From contig JAJTBS010000002.1 in assembly GCA_021286765.1 (NCBI GenBank), positions 1 through 64,000 on the forward strand: a stretch of 64,000 nt of DNA. Direction: 5' to 3'. Shown one piece after another: positions 7,357-16,081 of this stretch. The translations under genes were made by a program, and so were the position numbers. The notes beneath the pieces were generated by a model. The model saw only the letters and a program-made list of their open reading frames with translations, had not been told where the DNA came from and ran no database searches. The first letter of the stretch is position 1. Every line of letters starts with the position of its first letter. The stretch is from Holophagaceae bacterium (GTDB lineage Bacteria > Acidobacteriota > Holophagae > Holophagales > Holophagaceae).

Positions 7357-8997
7357 ATGAACTTGATCAGTTGGATCTTTCTCTTGCTGTTTTTTGCGGC
7401 AGCCGGCGTGGGGCTGCTCATGGCCCTGCGGGCCCAGAAAGCCACAGCGGAGGCCTCCCAGGCCAAGGTGAACGCGGAAGCGGACATCAAGGCCGAGCGG
7501 GAAAGGCTGCTCGAAGAGGCCAAGCGAGAAGCCCAGCGCCTGTTGGAGCGTGGGGCGAAGGATGCCGAGTCGGTCCGGAAGGAGTCCGAGCTCAAGGCCA
7601 AGGAACAGGCCCTCCAGGCCCGCCAGGAGGCCGAAAAGCTGCTCGCCGAGCGTCAAAGCAACCTGGAGAAGCAGGAACAGCGGATCCAGGCGAAGGAGCA
7701 GGGCCTCCAGTCCAAGGAGGAGGGCCTGGACAAGAAGCTCCAGCAGGTGGACCAGAAATCCAAGGACCTCGAGGTCCTATCTGAGAAGCGCAAGGCCGAG
7801 ATCGAAAAGCTGGAGGCCAAGCAGGCCGAGGCCAAGCAATTGGTTGAGGAACAGGCCCGGAGGCTGGAGGAGATCGCCGGCCTCACCCGGGACGATGCCA
7901 AGAAGGAGCTGATTTCGCAGCTGGAGTACTCCGCCAAGATGGATGCCGCCAAGATGGTGCGGCGCATTGAAGACGAGGCCGTGGAGGACGCTGCCAAAAA
8001 GGCCCGCTGGACCATCGGCGCCGCCATTCAACGGGTGGCTTCGGACGTGGTGGCCGAACAGGCCGTCAGTTCTGTGCAGCTGCCCAGTGACGACCTCAAG
8101 GGGCGCATCATCGGCCGCGAGGGTCGCAACATCCGCGCCCTGGAAAAAGCCACGGGCTGCGACCTCATCGTGGACGACACCCCGGAGAGCATCGTCGTCT
8201 CCAGCTTCGATCCCATCCGCCGCGAGGTGGCCCGCCAGGCCATCCTCAAGCTCCTGGCCGATGGCCGCATCCACCCCGCCCGCATCGAGGAGGTGGTGGA
8301 GAAGGTCAAAGTGGACATGGATCAGCACCTCAAGGAGATCGGCGAGGCCGCCTGCATCGAGCTGGGCTTCCCCGATGTCCATCCCAAGCTGCACAAGCTG
8401 GTGGGCCGACTTAACTACCGCACCTCGTATGGCCAGAACGTGCTGGAGCACACGAAGGAAGTGGCCCGCATCGCCGAGTACATGGCCGGTGAGATGGGCT
8501 CGGACGCCCGGCTGGCCCGGCGCGCCGGGCTCTTCCACGACATCGGCAAGGCCATCGACCGCGAAGTGGAGGGCACGCACATCGAGATCGGCATGCAGCT
8601 CATGCAACGCTACGGGGAGAAGGAAGACGTCATCCACGCCATGAGCTGCCACCACGGCGATTTCGAGCCCCGCACGGTGGAGGCCATGCTCATCACCGCG
8701 GCCGACGCGCTCAGCGCCGCGCGGCCTGGCGCCCGCCGCGAGATGCTGGAGACCTACGTGAAGCGCCTTGAGCAGCTTGAAGGCATCGCCAACAGCTACA
8801 AAGGCGTGCAAAAGAGCTTCGCCATGCAGGCGGGCCGCGAGATCCGCATCCTGGTGGATGCCGGCTCCGTGAATGACGACCAGGCCTACTGGATCGCCAA
8901 GGATGTCTCGCGCCGCATCGAATCCGAGATGCAGTACCCCGGCCAGATCAAGGTCACGGTCATGCGCGAGCTGCGCGCCGTGGAGATCGCCCGCTAG
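7357..8997 (+). CDS. rny: ribonuclease Y
   Basis: RNase Y is a membrane-anchored endoribonuclease that starts mRNA decay. The 546-residue product has one N-terminal membrane helix (residues ~2-25, NLISWIFLLLFFAAAGVGLL), a long Glu/Lys/Gln-rich coiled coil (about 30-200), a KH RNA-binding domain (GRIIGREGRN from residue 249) and an HD domain with the metal-binding pair His394-Asp395 (HDIGKAID). I chose ATG 7357 because GGAG lies 6 nt upstream and the membrane helix follows directly; an in-frame TTG at 7345 lacks a ribosome-binding site. Length is near the usual ~520. Confidence 0.96.
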   Translation: MNLISWIFLLLFFAAAGVGLLMALRAQKATAEASQAKVNAEADIKAERERLLEEAKREAQRLLERGAKDAESVRKESELKAKEQALQARQEAEKLLAERQSNLEKQEQRIQAKEQGLQSKEEGLDKKLQQVDQKSKDLEVLSEKRKAEIEKLEAKQAEAKQLVEEQARRLEEIAGLTRDDAKKELISQLEYSAKMDAAKMVRRIEDEAVEDAAKKARWTIGAAIQRVASDVVAEQAVSSVQLPSDDLKGRIIGREGRNIRALEKATGCDLIVDDTPESIVVSSFDPIRREVARQAILKLLADGRIHPARIEEVVEKVKVDMDQHLKEIGEAACIELGFPDVHPKLHKLVGRLNYRTSYGQNVLEHTKEVARIAEYMAGEMGSDARLARRAGLFHDIGKAIDREVEGTHIEIGMQLMQRYGEKEDVIHAMSCHHGDFEPRTVEAMLITAADALSAARPGARREMLETYVKRLEQLEGIANSYKGVQKSFAMQAGREIRILVDAGSVNDDQAYWIAKDVSRRIESEMQYPGQIKVTVMRELRAVEIAR

Positions 8998-9021
8998 CCC
9001 TCAGCACGGGAGGCCAAGGCC

Positions 9022-9351
9022 ATGCGAACGGTTGTCCTGCTGGTCATCAGCAATGTGTTCATGACCTTCGCATGGTACGGCCACCTCAAGACCCATCGGG
9101 ACAGTCCCCTGTGGGTCGCCATCCTGGTGAGCTGGGGCATCGCCTTTTTTGAATACTGCCTCATGGTGCCTGCCAACCGCCTCGGCTACGGGCGCTTCAG
9201 CCTGCCCCAGCTGAAAGTCATCCAGGAGGTCGTCACGCTCCTGGTCTTCGCGGTGTTCACGGTGGCCTGGATGCGGGAGCGGCTACAGCTGAACCACCTC
9301 TGGGCGGGACTCTGCCTGGTGGGCGCGGTGTTCTTCACGTTCAAACGCTAG
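9022..9351 (+). CDS. DMT-family small membrane protein (DUF486)
   Basis: The 109-residue product is predicted to span the inner membrane four times: residues 2-18, 29-48, 66-85 and 92-107. It contains NVFMTFAWYGHLK and the segment GIAFFEYCLMVPANRLGY, typical of the DUF486 family, related to half-size EamA/DMT transporters. The substrate is unknown. It starts 24 nt after rny and is convergent with a response regulator whose stop abuts its own, with no recognisable terminator between them. Confidence 0.85.
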   Translation: MRTVVLLVISNVFMTFAWYGHLKTHRDSPLWVAILVSWGIAFFEYCLMVPANRLGYGRFSLPQLKVIQEVVTLLVFAVFTVAWMRERLQLNHLWAGLCLVGAVFFTFKR

Positions 9352-9996
9352 TCACTGCTCAAGGTGGATCAGGCCTCGCTTGAGGGCGATCACAGCTGCC
9401 TCGGTGCGATCCTTGGCCTGGAGCTTCCGCAGCAGGTTGTTCACGTGAATCTTCACCGTGGGCTCGGCGAGCCCCAGGACATCCGCGATCTCCCGGTTGC
9501 GCTGGCCTTCGGCCAGCAGCTTCAGCACGTCCAGTTCCCGGGGCGTCAGGCGCTCCGATTCCATGGCCTCCACCAGGCGGGCGGCCGTGGCCGGGGGCAG
9601 GTAGCGATGGCCGGCATCGACGGCGCGCACGGCCTCGATGAGGATGGCCCGCCGCACACTCTTAAGGAGGTAGCCGCGGGCACCGGCCTCCAGCGCCCGC
9701 TGGATGTCCGCGTCGCCATCGAAGGTGGTGAGCACCAGGATCCTGGCCTCTGGATCCTCGCGACGGATGGCTTTGATGGCCTCCACGCCCGACTGGCCAG
9801 GGAGCTGCAGGTCCATGATCGTCACGGAGGGACGGAGGGTTCTCCAGGTTTCCACGGCCTCCTTCCCATCGCCGGCTTCCCCCACCACCTCAAGGTCGGG
9901 CTCACCTTCGTGAAGGATGGAGACCAGCCCATCGCGGACGATGGGGTGATCGTCCACGATGAGCAGGCGAATCCGATCTGACGGGGTCGTGGTCAT
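9352..9996 (-). CDS. NarL/LuxR-type response regulator
   Basis: This 214-residue cytoplasmic regulator has a receiver domain (phospho-acceptor Asp62 in IMDLQLPG, acidic DD at 15-16, Lys112) and a C-terminal LuxR helix-turn-helix (LTPRELDVLKLLAEGQRNREIA). ATG 9996 is preferred: GGAGG lies 8 nt upstream and its ATGA overlap with the end of the histidine kinase gene couples the two. A GTG at 10005 would overlap the ribosome-binding site. It is the cognate regulator of the adjacent propeller kinase. The divergent cytochrome operon beginning at 13295 is the obvious target candidate, an inference from position. Confidence 0.93.
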   Translation of the reverse strand: MTTTPSDRIRLLIVDDHPIVRDGLVSILHEGEPDLEVVGEAGDGKEAVETWRTLRPSVTIMDLQLPGQSGVEAIKAIRREDPEARILVLTTFDGDADIQRALEAGARGYLLKSVRRAILIEAVRAVDAGHRYLPPATAARLVEAMESERLTPRELDVLKLLAEGQRNREIADVLGLAEPTVKIHVNNLLRKLQAKDRTEAAVIALKRGLIHLEQ

Positions 9997-12986
9997 GGAC
10001 GCCACCTCCGGGTGGGTAGGGTGATGGTGATGCGGGATCCGAGGCCCTGGCTGCTGTCGATGTCCATGTGCCCCCGGAGTTTGCTGACGCTTTCACGGAT
10101 GCTGCGCATGCCATATCCGGCGACGGCGGCGGTGGGATCGAATCCCCTGCCGTCATCCTCGACATTGATGCGCACCTGTCTCGGCTCGAACTCGAGCACC
10201 ACCCTCACCCAGCGGGCCTTGCCATGGCGGAGGGCATTGGTCATCAGTTCCTGGGCCATGCGCAGGAGCTCCTCCTCCAGGTTCTCCCGGAGCGCTCTCG
10301 GCGTGCCCATCACGGCCAACTCCACCTGGATGTCGGTGCCCGCCAGCAGTCGGTCCGTGAGCAGGCGGAGCGCGCCCAGGAGGTCCGTTCCTTCGGGCTT
10401 CCGTGGGCGCAGCACCATGACGGAGCGGCGGGCCTCCTGGAGGCTGGCCACGGCGAGGTTGCGGGCATGGTCCAGGCGGGTCAGGACTGGCGCCGGATCT
10501 CCCGGCATTCGGGCAAGCCTGGCCTCGGCCGCCTCCAGCTGGAGCAGCACGCCCGTGAAGCCCTGGGCCAGGTGGTCGTGGATTTCCCGGGCCATGCGGT
10601 TGCGTTCCCCGAGCACGGCGGAGCGGGCCTCCGCCTGCTGGAGCCGGAGGCGCAGGAGCCACCAGCCGAACCCCAGGGCCAGGATGGCCCCAAGGCCCCA
10701 GAAGACCGGACGCTGGTAGAAGAAGGGTTGGATGTAGACATCGACCTTGACTTCCTTCGGCGCGCCCTCATCGCCGAGGCGCCAGGCCTGCAGCACGAAC
10801 CGGTAGGACCCGGGGGGCACATTGGAATAGGCGGAGAAACGTCGATCCCCCACTTCGTTCCAGCCATGCTCCAGGCCCTCCAGCCGGTATCGGAACCGGA
10901 CTTTGTCGGAGCGTGTCAGCGAGGTGGCCGTGTAGTACACCTCGAACCGGTGGGTGCCTGGTGGAACCTGGATGGGCTGCGTGTCGGGGAGGATAATTTC
11001 GTCGCCTTCCGCCTTGAGGATGTGGAGGCGCAGCGGCGTGCCCGGAGGTGACGCGACGCGCCCGTCCATTCGGGTCAATCCCCGGCTAGTGGGGAAGTAC
11101 AGCTCCCCCTCCCGCGTGAGCCAGGCCACCGGTTGGGGGCCTCCGTTGGTCTCGCGGGAGGGCATGCCATCGTGGTGGTCGAAAAGAATCCCCGGCATGG
11201 GGCCGGCCATGCGGAGGCTCCGGATGAGGGCGGTCCGTGGGATCTGGAGCACGCCCTGGCCGGTGCTGAGCCACATCCGCTGGGCCGAGTCCTCCAGGAT
11301 GGCGTGGATGGCCAGGAGCAAGGGGCCGGGGCGTCCGCCGAACGTCTGGAACGTGCCGTCCACGTAACGCCGCAACCCATCCATGGTGCCGATCCACAGG
11401 GATCCCTCGCTGTCGAGGTGGAGGGCGTTCACGCCGTTGGAGCCCAGGCCCTCGGAGCGTCCCAACCAGCGGACCTGGCTGGACTCAAGCAGTCCCAGGC
11501 CCTGGGTGCGGCTCGCCAGATACAGGGGACCGGCGCCCCCGCCGGCCATGGCCACCACGCCCTGGATGGCGGGGAACCGGACTGGCGGGGCCCCGGGTGC
11601 CCATTGGATCAGCCCCTGGCGCGCGGTCGCCACCCATACGTGCTTCTGGCTGTCCTCGTAGAGGGACACGATGGCATCGGGATGGGGATCCTCAGCCCAG
11701 CGGATGCGCCGGAACTGACCCTGATCCATGGACCAGAGTTCGCCTGTGCGGGTGCCGATCCACAACCCACCGCTGCGGCGGGGCCAGAGACAGCTGATGG
11801 GGCCACCCAGGGGCACGTTGGGACGGACCGGCTCGATTCGGCCCTGCTGGACGCGCCCCAGGGACTGATCCCCCGTGAGGCACCAGACGGTTCCCTGGAG
11901 GTCCTGGCAGACCATCCAGGCTGGCTCCTCGGGCTCAGCGCCGAGGACGGGCAGGGCCTGGAAGGGGACGGGGTAGAGAACCCGCAGGCCCCGGTCCTCG
12001 CTTCCGGACCAGAGGGCGCCGGAGCTGTCTTCCAACAAGGAGAGGGGGGTCCAGCGGGCGCCAAGGGGGCCGGGAGACGGCTCGAGTCGGCCCTCCGGGT
12101 TCCGCCGGAAGAGTCCCCCCTGTTCCAGGCCGATCCAGAGGCTCCCCTGGCGATCCCGCATCAGGGTGCAGATGGGCTTGAGGGGAAGGCGCCGGGCCCA
12201 GTCGGGGGTCTCCAGGCGCCCCTCGGCCAGCACCAGCAGGCCCTGGGAGCGGGTCCCCACCTCGATTTGCCCGTCAGTTCCAACCGCCAAGGCCGTGATC
12301 TCCGCGGCCGTGAGGGCGGCCAGCACCAGGCGCCCCCCCTGGAGGCGCCAGAGGCCGGATCCCGCTGTCCCTGCCCAGAGGGTCCCCTCCGCGTCCAGGG
12401 CGAGGGCACGGATGCGCAACCGGGCGGCATCCGTGGGGACGGCCTGGAAGCGCGCTCCGTCATAGCGGAGCAGGGGCCCCTCCAGGGGAGCGGCCCACAG
12501 GGTGCCGTTGTGATCACGGAGCAGGCGCCGGATGGGCTGGTCGGGGAGACCCTCCACCGGACCGATCGCCCGGACCTCTCCTTGGTGAAGGCGGTAGAGG
12601 CCTGGCTCGGAAGTGCCGATCCAGATGGCCCCATCGGAGCCTTCCGCCAGGCATTGGATGTCGTTGTGCTCAAAGCGTGGGAGGCTGAGCCGCGAATAGT
12701 GATCGAAGGTGGCGCCATCGAAGCGGACCAGACCTGCTTCGGTGCCGATCCAGAGGAAGCCATCCCGGGATTCGAGCAGGGCGGAAACCGTGTCCTGAAG
12801 CAGGCCATCCTCGCTGCGCCAGATGCGATGGGCATGGGAGGTGAGCGGTCGGGACGGATCGAGGGCAAGGGCCGTGACGGTCGACCACACCCATGGCAGC
12901 GCCATGACAAGGCATCGCAAGGCCTTCCCCGGGGAAGATCGGTTTCCTGCCACTCGAGTCCGCATCGAAGCTGAAGGGTAGGCCAT
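9993..12986 (-). CDS. beta-propeller sensor histidine kinase (Reg_prop, Y_Y_Y, HisKA_3, HATPase)
   Basis: The 997-residue one-membrane-span kinase senses outside the cytoplasm. After an N-terminal signal segment come about 13 repeats of the type G-x-L/I-W-I-G-T (about residues 60-650), enough for two seven-bladed propellers. A Y_Y_Y immunoglobulin-like domain (about 674-732), a membrane helix (about 760-782), a HisKA_3 dimerisation domain with His803 in REIHDHLAQG, and a HATPase domain (NALRHGKARW, DGRGFDP) follow. This architecture is common in Bacteroidetes and Acidobacteria, where it often senses polymers or redox-linked signals; the ligand here is unknown. It overlaps its regulator by 4 nt. 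ATG 12965 is an alternative start; neither has a good ribosome-binding site. Confidence 0.92.
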   Translation of the reverse strand: MAYPSASMRTRVAGNRSSPGKALRCLVMALPWVWSTVTALALDPSRPLTSHAHRIWRSEDGLLQDTVSALLESRDGFLWIGTEAGLVRFDGATFDHYSRLSLPRFEHNDIQCLAEGSDGAIWIGTSEPGLYRLHQGEVRAIGPVEGLPDQPIRRLLRDHNGTLWAAPLEGPLLRYDGARFQAVPTDAARLRIRALALDAEGTLWAGTAGSGLWRLQGGRLVLAALTAAEITALAVGTDGQIEVGTRSQGLLVLAEGRLETPDWARRLPLKPICTLMRDRQGSLWIGLEQGGLFRRNPEGRLEPSPGPLGARWTPLSLLEDSSGALWSGSEDRGLRVLYPVPFQALPVLGAEPEEPAWMVCQDLQGTVWCLTGDQSLGRVQQGRIEPVRPNVPLGGPISCLWPRRSGGLWIGTRTGELWSMDQGQFRRIRWAEDPHPDAIVSLYEDSQKHVWVATARQGLIQWAPGAPPVRFPAIQGVVAMAGGGAGPLYLASRTQGLGLLESSQVRWLGRSEGLGSNGVNALHLDSEGSLWIGTMDGLRRYVDGTFQTFGGRPGPLLLAIHAILEDSAQRMWLSTGQGVLQIPRTALIRSLRMAGPMPGILFDHHDGMPSRETNGGPQPVAWLTREGELYFPTSRGLTRMDGRVASPPGTPLRLHILKAEGDEIILPDTQPIQVPPGTHRFEVYYTATSLTRSDKVRFRYRLEGLEHGWNEVGDRRFSAYSNVPPGSYRFVLQAWRLGDEGAPKEVKVDVYIQPFFYQRPVFWGLGAILALGFGWWLLRLRLQQAEARSAVLGERNRMAREIHDHLAQGFTGVLLQLEAAEARLARMPGDPAPVLTRLDHARNLAVASLQEARRSVMVLRPRKPEGTDLLGALRLLTDRLLAGTDIQVELAVMGTPRALRENLEEELLRMAQELMTNALRHGKARWVRVVLEFEPRQVRINVEDDGRGFDPTAAVAGYGMRSIRESVSKLRGHMDIDSSQGLGSRITITLPTRRWRP

Positions 12987-13294
12987 CAGCAGGATTGGAT
13001 CAACGGTTAGCCGCTAGATCGAATGGTCTAAGAACAAGGATCCAATCGGGATATGGGCAGGTCGGTCCGCAGGGGCGATAGTCATGAAACCCATCTGTTG
13101 GGACATGATCCCCGGTGGTCCAGTTTTTTCTCAAGGGCCCCCTTTGCTCCACCGTGGCTGACAGGGATATCCTGATCGCCCTCAGCGCCTTCCAACACAA
13201 TCCGATGACCTTGGCCTTGCTTCGTGTCACCACGCACCACTTTTCCACCGTCAGTGCCTCGCGTTCGAGTTGCCTGCTTTCCTTGGGTGTTTTC
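12987..13294. promoter_or_regulatory. divergent intergenic region with a 9-bp inverted repeat
   Basis: This 308-nt gap separates the propeller kinase from the cytochrome operon. It holds a perfect inverted repeat, GATTGGATC (12993-13001) and GATCCAATC (13039-13047), with centres about four and a half helical turns apart, resembling a two-site operator. A weak promoter match for the cytochrome operon is TTGCTC (13144-13149) with TATCCT (13168-13173), 18 nt apart. I see no known riboswitch. Confidence 0.45.
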
Positions 13295-15673
13295 ATGAAC
13301 AGGACTTGGAGTTGGAAGCGCACGGCAGGGTTGTCGGGAATCCTGAGCCTCCTCCTGGTTTCCGCGCTGCTCCTTGTGGGTTGCGGCGGCAGCAAGGGAG
13401 GCGATGCCACCCAGTACTACGGCAACTATCATCCCGGCGGCTGGATGGCCGCCCATCCGGCCCAGGCCGTGGCGGGGATGAGCCAATGCACCAAGTGCCA
13501 TGAGCTTTCTGTGATCAAGGTGGGAAGCGGCATTCCCACCTGCATGACCACGGGCTGCCACCACCAGTCCACCCCGAATTTCGCCGATCCCGCCGTCCAT
13601 GGCCTGCGCGCCAAGCTGGCCCTGAACGCCACCACGGGCGGAGGCCTGAACGCCTGCCAGATCTGCCACGGCACGGACTTTTCCGGCGGCGCCTCGGCCA
13701 ACGCATGCGCCACCTGCCATGGCGTGAGCGCCCCCCATCCCGCGGCGCCCTGGCGGACCTCCGGCGGGACCGCCTGGAGCCACACCTCGACGGACACGTC
13801 CAACGCGGCGGTGTGCGCCACGTGCCACTTCCCGGGTTCGGCGAACAACCCAGCGGGACACCCTGCGGCACCGGCGCCCGCAGGCACTCAGCCCGGTTGC
13901 TACAACGCGACGATGTGCCATGGCGAGGTGGGCGCCCCCCATGCGCTCGGAGCCATCTGGAAGGACCCGACGAGCCCCGCCTACCACGGCATCGAGGCCA
14001 AGAAGGATCTGAAGTACTGCCAGAGCTGCCATGGCACTCCGGGCACCACCAAGTTCGATGGCGGCTCCGCCACCACGGCCTGCTCCTCCTGTCACTCCAA
14101 AACCACGGGTGCGGGCGCCCATCCGACGACCTGGTACAAGGCATCCGTCGGGAGCTTCCCCGGCTATGTCCCCTCCCACCGGAATGCCACGGATCCCCTG
14201 AATGCCTCGGGATCCTGTGTGATCTGCCATGCGGTGACCAAGACCGGCACCTCTGCCCTGACCGCCGCACCGAGCTGCTACAGCGCGAGCTTTGGCAACT
14301 CGGAACATGCCGCCACCAGCTGCCATGCCAACGGACCCGGGACGGCCCCGCATCCCATCGGGGCGACCTGGACCGATCCCAAGAGCGTCGGAGCCACGGA
14401 TGCCACCTTCCACGGGGTGGTGGCGAAGGCCGATATCCTCTACTGCCAGACCTGCCATGGGGTTCCGGGCACCAACAAGTTCGATGGCGGAACCACCACG
14501 ACCACTTGCTCCAGCTGCCACCTCCAGGCCAAGGCCCACCCGGACAGCTGGTACAAGGCGCCCAGCAGCATCGCCAGCGGGACCTACACCGCCTCCCACC
14601 GGAATGCGGCCGCGGCCGTGAACACGGCCCAGCGCGCCGCAGTCTGCGGCCTGTGCCACGGCGTCACCGCCGGCGCCACATCGCCGGTGGTCGGTGCACC
14701 CGGCTGCTTCACTGGCTCCTTCAACGCGAACAGCTGCCACTCGAATGGACCGGGCGCCGCCGCCCACCCGGCCCCCTTCCTCAGTGGCATGACCACGACT
14801 TCGGGAACGGGCAACACCCACCAGACGGCCACCCTCGCCATGTTCAACGGGGAGTGCATCAACTGCCACGATGAGACCGGCCCCGGCGGCACCAAGTCCG
14901 GTCCCAGCTGCACCGTGTGTCACGTGCTCGCTTCGCCCCTGGCCGCTGGGAAGGGACCTGGCACCTGCCTCTCGTGCCATGGCGATGCCAACTTCAAGAC
15001 ACAGGGGCCGGCCACCGGCACCACCTACCCGAATGTCGGTGGCGCCCATGCCAAGCACATGAGCCTGCCCACCACGCTCACCTGCGCCACCTGCCACTCC
15101 GGCTCGCAGCCGGGCGAGGGCGGCGCCAGCCAGCCGCACTACACGGGCGCGAATCGCGGTCCCAATGGAACCGCCTCCGGGAAGGGCTACGGCAACGTCA
15201 CCATCAGCACCACCTTCAAGGCCCAGACCGGCACCCTCGGGACCAACCCGAGCCTATCGGCCTTCACCTGCAATGCCGTGAGCTGCCACGGCGGCCAGAC
15301 CACGCCCGGGTGGCAGACGGGCAAGCTCACCGTCAATGCGACGACCTATTGCCTTTCCTGCCACAAGACAGCCTCAACCGCCACACAGTACAACGATGCG
15401 ACGGGACGCCACAGCGAGAGCCGGCACAACCAGACCTGCGACTACTGCCACTCCATGACGCAGGCCAAACCCGGCGCCCAGAATCACTTCAAGTACCTGA
15501 ACACCACCGCCGTCCGGGTATCGCCTGACCAGCTCTCCAGTGACACCATCCTCTTTGGAGCCACTGTCACCGGAGCCAAGACCTACACCGTGAACGCCAC
15601 CATTGGCCGCGGGGGTTGTGCCCTCAGCTGCCACGGTGAGTCCCACACCACCAGCAACAATGTCTGGAATTGA
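13295..15673 (+). CDS. multiheme c-type cytochrome lipoprotein (CxxCH/CxxxxCH family)
   Basis: The 792-residue product carries a lipoprotein signal (LLLVSALLLVGCGG, lipidated Cys near residue 30), so it is exported and anchored to a membrane, probably the outer one. I count 16 CxxCH haem motifs, plus four wider ones: CMTTGCH, CYNATMCH, CNAVSCH and CALSCH. Two further CH pairs have their first cysteine 9 and 14 residues away. The wide-spaced motifs alternating with CxxCH define the Geobacter CxxxxCH/CxxCH family. A ~136-residue module is duplicated in tandem. It is the first gene of a four-gene operon and probably conducts electrons at the cell surface. ATG 13295 begins the signal peptide; its ribosome-binding site is weak. 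Confidence 0.92.
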   Translation: MNRTWSWKRTAGLSGILSLLLVSALLLVGCGGSKGGDATQYYGNYHPGGWMAAHPAQAVAGMSQCTKCHELSVIKVGSGIPTCMTTGCHHQSTPNFADPAVHGLRAKLALNATTGGGLNACQICHGTDFSGGASANACATCHGVSAPHPAAPWRTSGGTAWSHTSTDTSNAAVCATCHFPGSANNPAGHPAAPAPAGTQPGCYNATMCHGEVGAPHALGAIWKDPTSPAYHGIEAKKDLKYCQSCHGTPGTTKFDGGSATTACSSCHSKTTGAGAHPTTWYKASVGSFPGYVPSHRNATDPLNASGSCVICHAVTKTGTSALTAAPSCYSASFGNSEHAATSCHANGPGTAPHPIGATWTDPKSVGATDATFHGVVAKADILYCQTCHGVPGTNKFDGGTTTTTCSSCHLQAKAHPDSWYKAPSSIASGTYTASHRNAAAAVNTAQRAAVCGLCHGVTAGATSPVVGAPGCFTGSFNANSCHSNGPGAAAHPAPFLSGMTTTSGTGNTHQTATLAMFNGECINCHDETGPGGTKSGPSCTVCHVLASPLAAGKGPGTCLSCHGDANFKTQGPATGTTYPNVGGAHAKHMSLPTTLTCATCHSGSQPGEGGASQPHYTGANRGPNGTASGKGYGNVTISTTFKAQTGTLGTNPSLSAFTCNAVSCHGGQTTPGWQTGKLTVNATTYCLSCHKTASTATQYNDATGRHSESRHNQTCDYCHSMTQAKPGAQNHFKYLNTTAVRVSPDQLSSDTILFGATVTGAKTYTVNATIGRGGCALSCHGESHTTSNNVWN
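13949..14769 (+). repeat. tandem internal duplication in the multiheme cytochrome
   Basis: Two adjacent ~408-nt units (13949-14356 and 14360-14769) encode matching protein modules. Each runs GA-W-DP, then YCQSCHG or YCQTCHG, TKFDGG or NKFDGG, CSSCH, W-YKA, SHRNA, a further CxxCH, and ends C-x9/14-C-H-NGPG with HP. Spacing of the haem motifs is kept, so the protein probably grew by duplicating a haem-binding module. Confidence 0.75.
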
Positions 15674-15714
15674 ACACCGAACAGCCTTCCAACCACTCCC
15701 ATAGGAGGATTCAT

Positions 15715-16065
15715 ATGCGTCGCATCACCCTTCCCGCCCTGCTGCTGGCCGGTGCATCCCTGATGGCCGGGGATCCGGCCAAGGATCTGCCCAAGTTCTC
15801 GGGCAGCGACTATCAGAAGTATTGGACGGACGCCTGCGCCCGCTGCCATGGCGCCAACGGCAGCGGCCGTGACAACAGCGGCAAGCCGCTTCCCGACAAC
15901 GGCTTCGACTTCACGGATAGCCGGAAGGCCAACAAGAAGAAGGACAGCGACTGGATCAAGATCACCCTGGAAGGCAAGGACAAGATGCCGGCCTTCAAGG
16001 ACAAGATGACCCAGGCCGACGTTGAGAAGATGATCCCCATCATGCGCAAGTTCGCCGCCAAGTAA
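15715..16065 (+). CDS. small periplasmic monohaem cytochrome c
   Basis: The 116-residue product has a signal peptide (MRRITLPALLLAGASLMAG) and one haem motif, CARCH, at residues 41-45, followed by GANGSGRDNSGKPLP as in class I cytochromes. Methionines in DKMPAFKDKM near residue 95 can supply the sixth haem ligand. It therefore probably shuttles electrons in the periplasm. ATG 15715 has AGGAGG 6 nt upstream. It lies 41 nt after the multiheme gene and 16 nt before the beta-barrel gene. Confidence 0.9.
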   Translation: MRRITLPALLLAGASLMAGDPAKDLPKFSGSDYQKYWTDACARCHGANGSGRDNSGKPLPDNGFDFTDSRKANKKKDSDWIKITLEGKDKMPAFKDKMTQADVEKMIPIMRKFAAK

Positions 16066-16081
16066 TGATCCTGGAGAACCG

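Noticed and set aside
12987..13294. Cyclic-di-GMP (GEMM) riboswitch upstream of the cytochrome
   Set aside because: Looked for because such riboswitches precede multiheme cytochromes in Geobacter; no matching core was visible.
13000..13295. Open frame on the minus strand upstream of the cytochrome operon
   Set aside because: It would overlap the operon start and regulatory region, has no ribosome-binding site and no recognisable family.
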